Shown here: positions 7,814 to 10,165 of the stretch, in pieces
Numbering within the stretch: the stretch's first letter is position 1
Layout of the letters: the number at the start of each line of letters is the position of its first letter
Origin: DAOUMU01 sp034409055
Lineage (GTDB): Bacteria; Chloroflexota; Anaerolineae; 4572-78; J111
Direction: 5' to 3'
NCBI GenBank assembly: GCA_034409055.1
Contig: DAOUMU010000156.1
Span: forward strand, 1 to 10,165
DNA length: 10,165 nt
Made by a program: the position numbers and the translations under genes
The notes under the pieces: model-generated
Database searches by the model: none
What the model was told of the DNA's origin: nothing
Seen by the model: the letters and a program-made list of their open reading frames with translations, nothing else

Positions 7814-8600
7814 AATCGATCCTGTAGGTTAAGACCTTGTAACTACCTACCATGTCATTCTGAACGAGCGCAGCGAGTGAAGAATCTCCTATTTCGCCTT
7901 GAATTTGTCCTCGTTGTCGGAGATTCCTCGTCGCTGCGTTCGTCGGAATGACATGAGGGTAGGCAGTTACAAGACCTTGTTTTTCAAAGGAGGTTTCTTG
8001 AGACTGATGGCTTTGTTGGTGGCGGCGAACCAGAAAATAAAGGCCGCCCCCGATAGCAGCCACGGGGATCAAATAGCTGGTGTAGTCGATGACCAACTGA
8101 CTGACAGCTTGCCACTGGTTGCCAAAGACATACCCCAAACCGCCATATAATACCAGCCAGGTCAGTTCACCGGCCACATCGAAAGTAAAGAACTGGCCAA
8201 AATTGTAGCCACTGCTCCCGGCGATAAGGTTGGTGGGAATAGCTAGTGGGGTAAACAAGAAGCGAGTAGCATAAACAACCAACGCTCCGCCCTCGTCAAA
8301 TCGATCTTTTGCCGTGCGCCAAGCTGCTGATTGGTTAAATCGACGCTGAATCCATCCGTTGGCAAAACGACCGAGGGCGTAACTGGCGTTGTCGCCGAGA
8401 ACTGCCCCCAGTAATCCGGCCAGTAACGCCATTCGCCAATCAATGGCCCCTTGCCTGGCAAAAGCTCCGGCGGCAACGACCATCAGGGTTCCCGGTACCG
8501 GCATACCCAGTGCCCCTAACAGCAATATGATCCCCAGCACTACCGTGCCGTAAGTCGTCATGCTGCTTAACAACCAGTCGGTTAAGTCCAGATCGACCAT
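7794..8600 (-). CDS. DedA-family (SNARE-associated) membrane protein with element-derived tail
   Basis: This polytopic inner-membrane protein belongs to the DedA superfamily, linked in other bacteria to undecaprenyl-phosphate or phospholipid flipping and envelope homeostasis. Visible family features are GMPVPG (about 32-37), GAVLGDNASYALGRFANG (about 65-82) and the region ATRFLFTPLAIPTNLIAG (111-128) with Arg113, where the second Arg of the usual RxxPxxR is absent. It ends with hydrophobic helices (about 143-160 and 168-192). Residues 1 to about 208 make a normal-length DedA protein. The last 60 residues are encoded by the palindromic element at 7839-7970 and a short stretch beyond it. The start has GGGGAGA about 7 nt upstream. 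The promoter matches that of the ABC operon, so the two units are probably co-regulated as an envelope-stress response (inference). Confidence 0.9.
   Translation of the reverse strand: MVDLDLTDWLLSSMTTYGTVVLGIILLLGALGMPVPGTLMVVAAGAFARQGAIDWRMALLAGLLGAVLGDNASYALGRFANGWIQRRFNQSAAWRTAKDRFDEGGALVVYATRFLFTPLAIPTNLIAGSSGYNFGQFFTFDVAGELTWLVLYGGLGYVFGNQWQAVSQLVIDYTSYLIPVAAIGGGLYFLVRRHQQSHQSQETSFEKQGLVTAYPHVIPTNAATRNLRQRGQIQGEIGDSSLAALVQNDMVGSYKVLTYRIDYVVETS
7831..7980. mobile_element. MITE/REP-like palindromic element with flanking direct repeats
   Basis: The direct repeats AAGACCTTGT at 7831-7840 and 7971-7980 flank a 132-bp element (7839-7970). Its terminal inverted repeats are GTAACTACCTACC (7839-7851) and GGTAGGCAGTTAC (7958-7970), matching at 12 of 13 positions. 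The inner arms continue the palindrome with ATGTCATTCTGAACGAGC... on the left and its imperfect complement on the right, to about 7889 and 7920. The middle (about 7890-7918) is unique. The TGTCATTCTGA...GAAGAATCT core is a widespread type of bacterial intergenic palindrome. The likely target-site duplication is AAGACCTT, 8 bp or up to 10 bp. It carries no transposase and would be moved in trans. It sits inside the DedA reading frame. Confidence 0.8.
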
Positions 8601-8635
8601 TTTTGATCTCCCCAGGTCAGTCTCACTTAACCACC

Positions 8636-8667
8636 AGTATACCGGGCAATTATGCAGATGTTGTGCA
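8636..8667 (-). promoter_or_regulatory. Activator-type promoter of the DedA unit
   Basis: On the minus strand TGCACAA (8661-8667) and TGCATAA (8650-8656) form a direct repeat with 11-bp period. Exactly 8 bp downstream lies the -10 box TATACT (8636-8641). The spacing is identical to the promoter at 7505-7537, and further bases agree (ATCTGCA before the second box centre, AATTG after it, GTATACTG at the -10). The predicted leader is about 30 nt in both cases. This is probably a second site for the PhoB-family regulator encoded at 1593-2309 (inference). Confidence 0.7.
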
Positions 8668-8792
8668 AAACTCTCGGAGAAGTGATGGAATTTCGATGAC
8701 GACAGAAATCTGATTGAAATTCAATATTTCAGCTTCGGTCTTTTTTTGCATAGCCTCAACTCCATCTATAAAGCCAATTTCGCGGAATAAGA

Positions 8793-8845
8793 AACCTGTT
8801 TTAACAGGTTAGAGCGCAACATTTAGCACGTTTTAACGTGCTTTT
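8793..8845. terminator. Two tandem hairpins, possible bidirectional terminator
   Basis: Two perfect short hairpins stand 32 bp apart: AACCTGT-TTTA-ACAGGTT (8793-8810) and AGCACGT-TTTA-ACGTGCT (8825-8842). Both have a 7-bp stem and share the 8-bp core GTTTTAAC. The second is followed by TTT on the plus strand and the first by TTTCTT on the minus strand, so each could end transcription in one direction. On the minus strand this could terminate transcripts from the integrase side before the DedA promoter. The stems are A/T-rich in part and the U tracts short, so terminator strength is doubtful. They could instead be protein-binding palindromes. Confidence 0.4.
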
Positions 8846-8944
8846 CCATATCAACCAATGCGAGCAATCATCGGGCTGCTGCTCGAAATATTCAAAATGA
8901 ATTTTTTTTGAAATTTAAATTGAAATATTTCGGGCCGTTTTTTG

Positions 8945-8953
8945 TGTTATAAT
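8945..8953 (+). promoter_or_regulatory. Extended -10 promoter pointing into the non-coding region
   Basis: TGTTATAAT is a perfect extended -10 (TGn plus TATAAT). No good -35 is found at 16-18 bp spacing, but an extended -10 can work without one. The sequence upstream (about 8880-8930) is very A/T-rich, like an UP element. Transcription would begin near 8960 and run through a region without a protein gene, then antisense into the integrase remnant. Confidence 0.5.
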
Positions 8954-8959
8954 GAGAGA

Positions 8960-9260
8960 GTATCCAACCACGTCCAACGTAACGTGGCCAAGTCGCAAAT
9001 TAGAAATTAGAAATGAAAAATGGTCAATAAAAAACCAGATTCGAGAAACGAGACGGGAAGCTTTCTAAGCTGAGAGCAATCCCCAAAGGCGGTTTCCTCG
9101 AACCAGACGGTGAAACCGACGCCCAGACTTGAAGAAAGGCGGAAAGGGTGTTGGTCGAGGGGGGGTGTGGTCGAGGGTTAAGTTGAGTTAGAGATTTTGA
9201 CGGCTCAACGCGGATTTGGGGGGTAAGAGGATGCTGAAATTGGAAATAGCATCATAAAAC
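8960..9260 (+). ncRNA. Candidate structured non-coding RNA
   Basis: No protein frame of note exists from 8668 to 9283. Downstream of the extended -10 at 8945-8953 several helices can be drawn: CCACGT/ACGTGG (8968-8973 with 8981-8987 region), GCTTTC/GAGAGC (9060-9077 region), GGCGGTTTC (9088-9096) with GAAACC-GA-CGCC (9112-9123), GTTGAG/CTCAAC (9182-9209 region) and GATGCT/AGCATC (9230-9253). The loop of the 9088-9123 hairpin, CTCGAACC, is complementary to GGTCGAG. That sequence occurs twice in a 10-bp direct repeat TGGTCGAGGG (9152-9161 and 9168-9177), allowing alternative pseudoknots. The RNA does not match tmRNA, SRP, RNase P or 6S RNA as far as I can judge. The 3' end is uncertain. It may instead be the relic of a mobile element. 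Confidence 0.35.
8997..9010. repeat. Tandem heptamer AAATTAG x2
   Basis: AAATTAG occurs twice in direct succession (8997-9003, 9004-9010) and a degenerate AAATGAA follows. The unit length is the same as the TCGTAAA pair at 2424-2437, and both are followed closely by a TGGTCA sequence. It is a small intergenic repeat of unknown role. Confidence 0.5.
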
Positions 9261-9283
9261 AGGTTTTGGAGGTAGGCTTTGCC

Positions 9284-10003
9284 TTAGCCGTCCAAAGGGC
9301 TGCGCACAGCCAGACCGCCACGCTTGAGGACGTGGGTATAGATCATCGTTGTTTCGACCAGGTCTTTTTGATGCAGGGCCTTAACCTTCTGAAGATGCTC
9401 CTTGAGCGGCTGCCGGAGGGTATCGGGCAAAATAGTGTTCCGGTCCTTATCGCCTTTACCGGCCCGGACGATGATTTGATGCTGCTCAAAATCAATATCT
9501 TTAACCGGCAAACGCAGCCCCTCCATCAGACGCAACCCGCTGCCATACAGCAAGCGGGCGACCAATTGGTGCGTACCGGGCAAGGCCTTGAGCAAAGCCC
9601 GGGTTTCGCTTTGGCTTAGAACGGTGGGTAAGCGTGGGGATGTTTTGGCTCGCAGCGCATCAATTTTGGCCGAGAGGGGTTTATGGAGAACGTGTTTGTA
9701 AAGAAAAAGGATGGCGCTAAAAGCCTGATTTTGGGTAGAGGCAGAGACCTGTTGTTTAACAGCCAAATGATTTAAGAAGGCTTCAATTTCAGGGGTATCC
9801 ATTTCCTGGGGGTGACACATTTTGTGGAAATGGATGAAGCGAATGATCCATTGCACGTAAGTTTCTTCGGTGCGAATGGCGTAGTGTTGGCGGCGCATCA
9901 CGGTGCGTACCTGGTCAAGCAGTTTGGGTGAATTGGGTTGATAATTACCGCCGTTCGCTTCCTTCACTATCAAAAGCTCAGGTGAGTAATTGTATGCCAA
10001 CAT
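9284..10003 (-). pseudogene. Integron-type tyrosine recombinase with catalytic block deleted
   Basis: The protein has the N-terminal SAM-like domain of the integron integrase/XerC group (SPKLLDQVRTVMRRQHYAIRTEETYVQWIIRFIHFH, quoted in part: HYAIRTEETYVQWI) and the following AFLNHLAV and STQNQAFSAILFLYKHVL. The catalytic domain begins normally with LLYGSGLRLMEGLRL (box I Arg158) and GKGDKDR (lysine motif). After LHQKDL it jumps straight to VETTMIYTHVLKRGG...RSPLD, which carries the nucleophile Tyr222. In intact relatives roughly 80-100 residues lie between, including the HTLRHSFATHLLE segment (H-x-x-R) and the LLGH histidine, so the protein should be inactive. The frame is kept across the junction. 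The ATG at 10003 (239 residues) is preferred to an upstream TTG at 10081 because AGGCGG lies about 8 nt before it and the intervening DNA looks regulatory. Intact members are about 320-340 residues. Confidence 0.85.
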
Positions 10004-10020
10004 CGGGTAACCGCCTGGTA

Positions 10021-10067
10021 GGACAAAAGTTCTATTTGATAACGCGAATGATAACACAAATGTTCTA
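10021..10067. promoter_or_regulatory. Paired operator-like boxes upstream of the integrase remnant
   Basis: Two near-identical 12-mers, ACAAAAGTTCTA (10023-10034) and ACAAATGTTCTA (10056-10067), lie 33 bp apart, three helical turns, on the same strand. Between and overlapping them are two 12-bp tandem units, GATAACGCGAAT and GATAACACAAAT (10038-10061). On the minus strand the boxes read TAGAACWTTTGT. They resemble half of the Gram-positive-type LexA site GAAC-N4-GTTC, with one mismatch (10021 box) or two (10056 box). SOS control of integron integrases is known elsewhere. Here it is only an inference. Confidence 0.4.
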
Positions 10068-10080
10068 AGAGGGCAAATCA

Positions 10081-10152
10081 ATCCCGATAAAAATATATTC
10101 CGGTTTCCCGATAATGCTGGACATCAAGGGTGATTTGTAGTATTATCGGGAT
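10081..10152. repeat. CCCGATAA repeat cluster with 10-bp inverted repeat
   Basis: CCCGATAA occurs at 10083-10090 and 10107-10114, and inverted at 10143-10150. TCCCGATAAT (10106-10115) and ATTATCGGGA (10142-10151) form a perfect 10-bp inverted repeat around a 26-bp spacer. ATCCCGATAA (10081-10090) is also perfectly inverted at 10143-10152. A degenerate fourth copy, GCCTGATAAAAA, ends at the window edge. The cluster lies upstream of a tyrosine recombinase gene, where recombination or regulatory sites are often found. It lacks the GTTRRRY core of standard integron sites. Confidence 0.5.
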
Positions 10153-10165
10153 GCCTGATAAAAAA

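Noticed and set aside
7839..7970. Part of a CRISPR array or an RNA gene
   Set aside because: There is one imperfect palindrome with terminal repeats and flanking duplications, not regularly spaced identical repeats; a mobile element explains it better.
7984..8150. Plus-strand frame preceded by AAAGGAGG near 7987
   Set aside because: It is antisense to the well-supported DedA gene and its translation shows no domain or sensible composition; the purine run is the complement of DedA codons.
8793..9190. Integron attC-like sites, prompted by hairpins and GTTAGAG sequences near an integron-type integrase
   Set aside because: GTTAGAG does not fit GTTRRRY (last base must be C or T), no paired RYYYAAC was found, and no cassette gene is present.
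9266..9619. Plus-strand 117-residue frame
   Set aside because: It is the antisense shadow of the integrase remnant, whose minus-strand translation has clear family motifs.
10004..10081. 26-residue N-terminal extension of the integrase from a TTG
   Set aside because: The stretch holds repeated operator-like boxes and tandem 12-mers, and family members begin shortly before the LLDQVR segment; the ATG at 10003 has AGGCGG upstream.

Overview
The window looks like a chromosomal segment of a Chloroflexota bacterium, most likely Anaerolineae-like. This is inferred from style rather than from a marker gene: an exported SH3/PD40 propeller protein, an adaptor with a long coiled coil, a separate MacB-type ATPase and permease, and intergenic spacers rich in 7-8 bp tandem repeats. 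No rRNA, tRNA or CRISPR array was seen.

Layout. Positions 1-104 may hold the 3' end of a plus-strand gene. Every other gene found is on the minus strand. Read in the direction of transcription (right to left), positions 7469 to 228 form one probable operon: ABC ATPase (7469-6720), MacB/FtsX-type permease (6733-5486), HlyD/MacA-type adaptor (5464-3842), exported SH3 plus beta-propeller protein (3797-2445), OmpR/PhoB-family response regulator (2309-1593) and HAMP-type histidine kinase (1580-228). Upstream is a second unit, a DedA-family membrane protein (8600-7794) followed by a two-helix membrane protein (7813-7568). Positions 8668-9283 have no convincing protein gene but hold two look-alike hairpins and a perfect extended -10 promoter leading into a possibly structured RNA. 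Positions 9284-10003 encode an integron-type tyrosine recombinase lacking the catalytic H-x-x-R block. Further repeats lie upstream of it, up to the window edge.

How the genes may work together. The ABC operon and the DedA gene have nearly identical promoters: a direct repeat of TGCACAA (7 bp, 4 bp spacer, 11 bp period) ending exactly 8 bp upstream of a TATACT -10 box, with no conventional -35. This is the geometry of a PhoB-type activator site, and the ABC operon itself ends with a PhoB-family regulator and its kinase. The simplest model is a self-regulating envelope-stress or efflux module. The kinase senses a signal at the cell surface, and the regulator activates both its own transporter operon and the DedA unit. 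The propeller protein may be a surface accessory or sensor.

Mobile DNA. A 132-bp MITE-like palindromic element (7839-7970), flanked by direct repeats, is inserted in the 3' part of the DedA gene and encodes about its last 60 residues. With the broken integrase and the repeats around it, this suggests a region shaped by small mobile elements.
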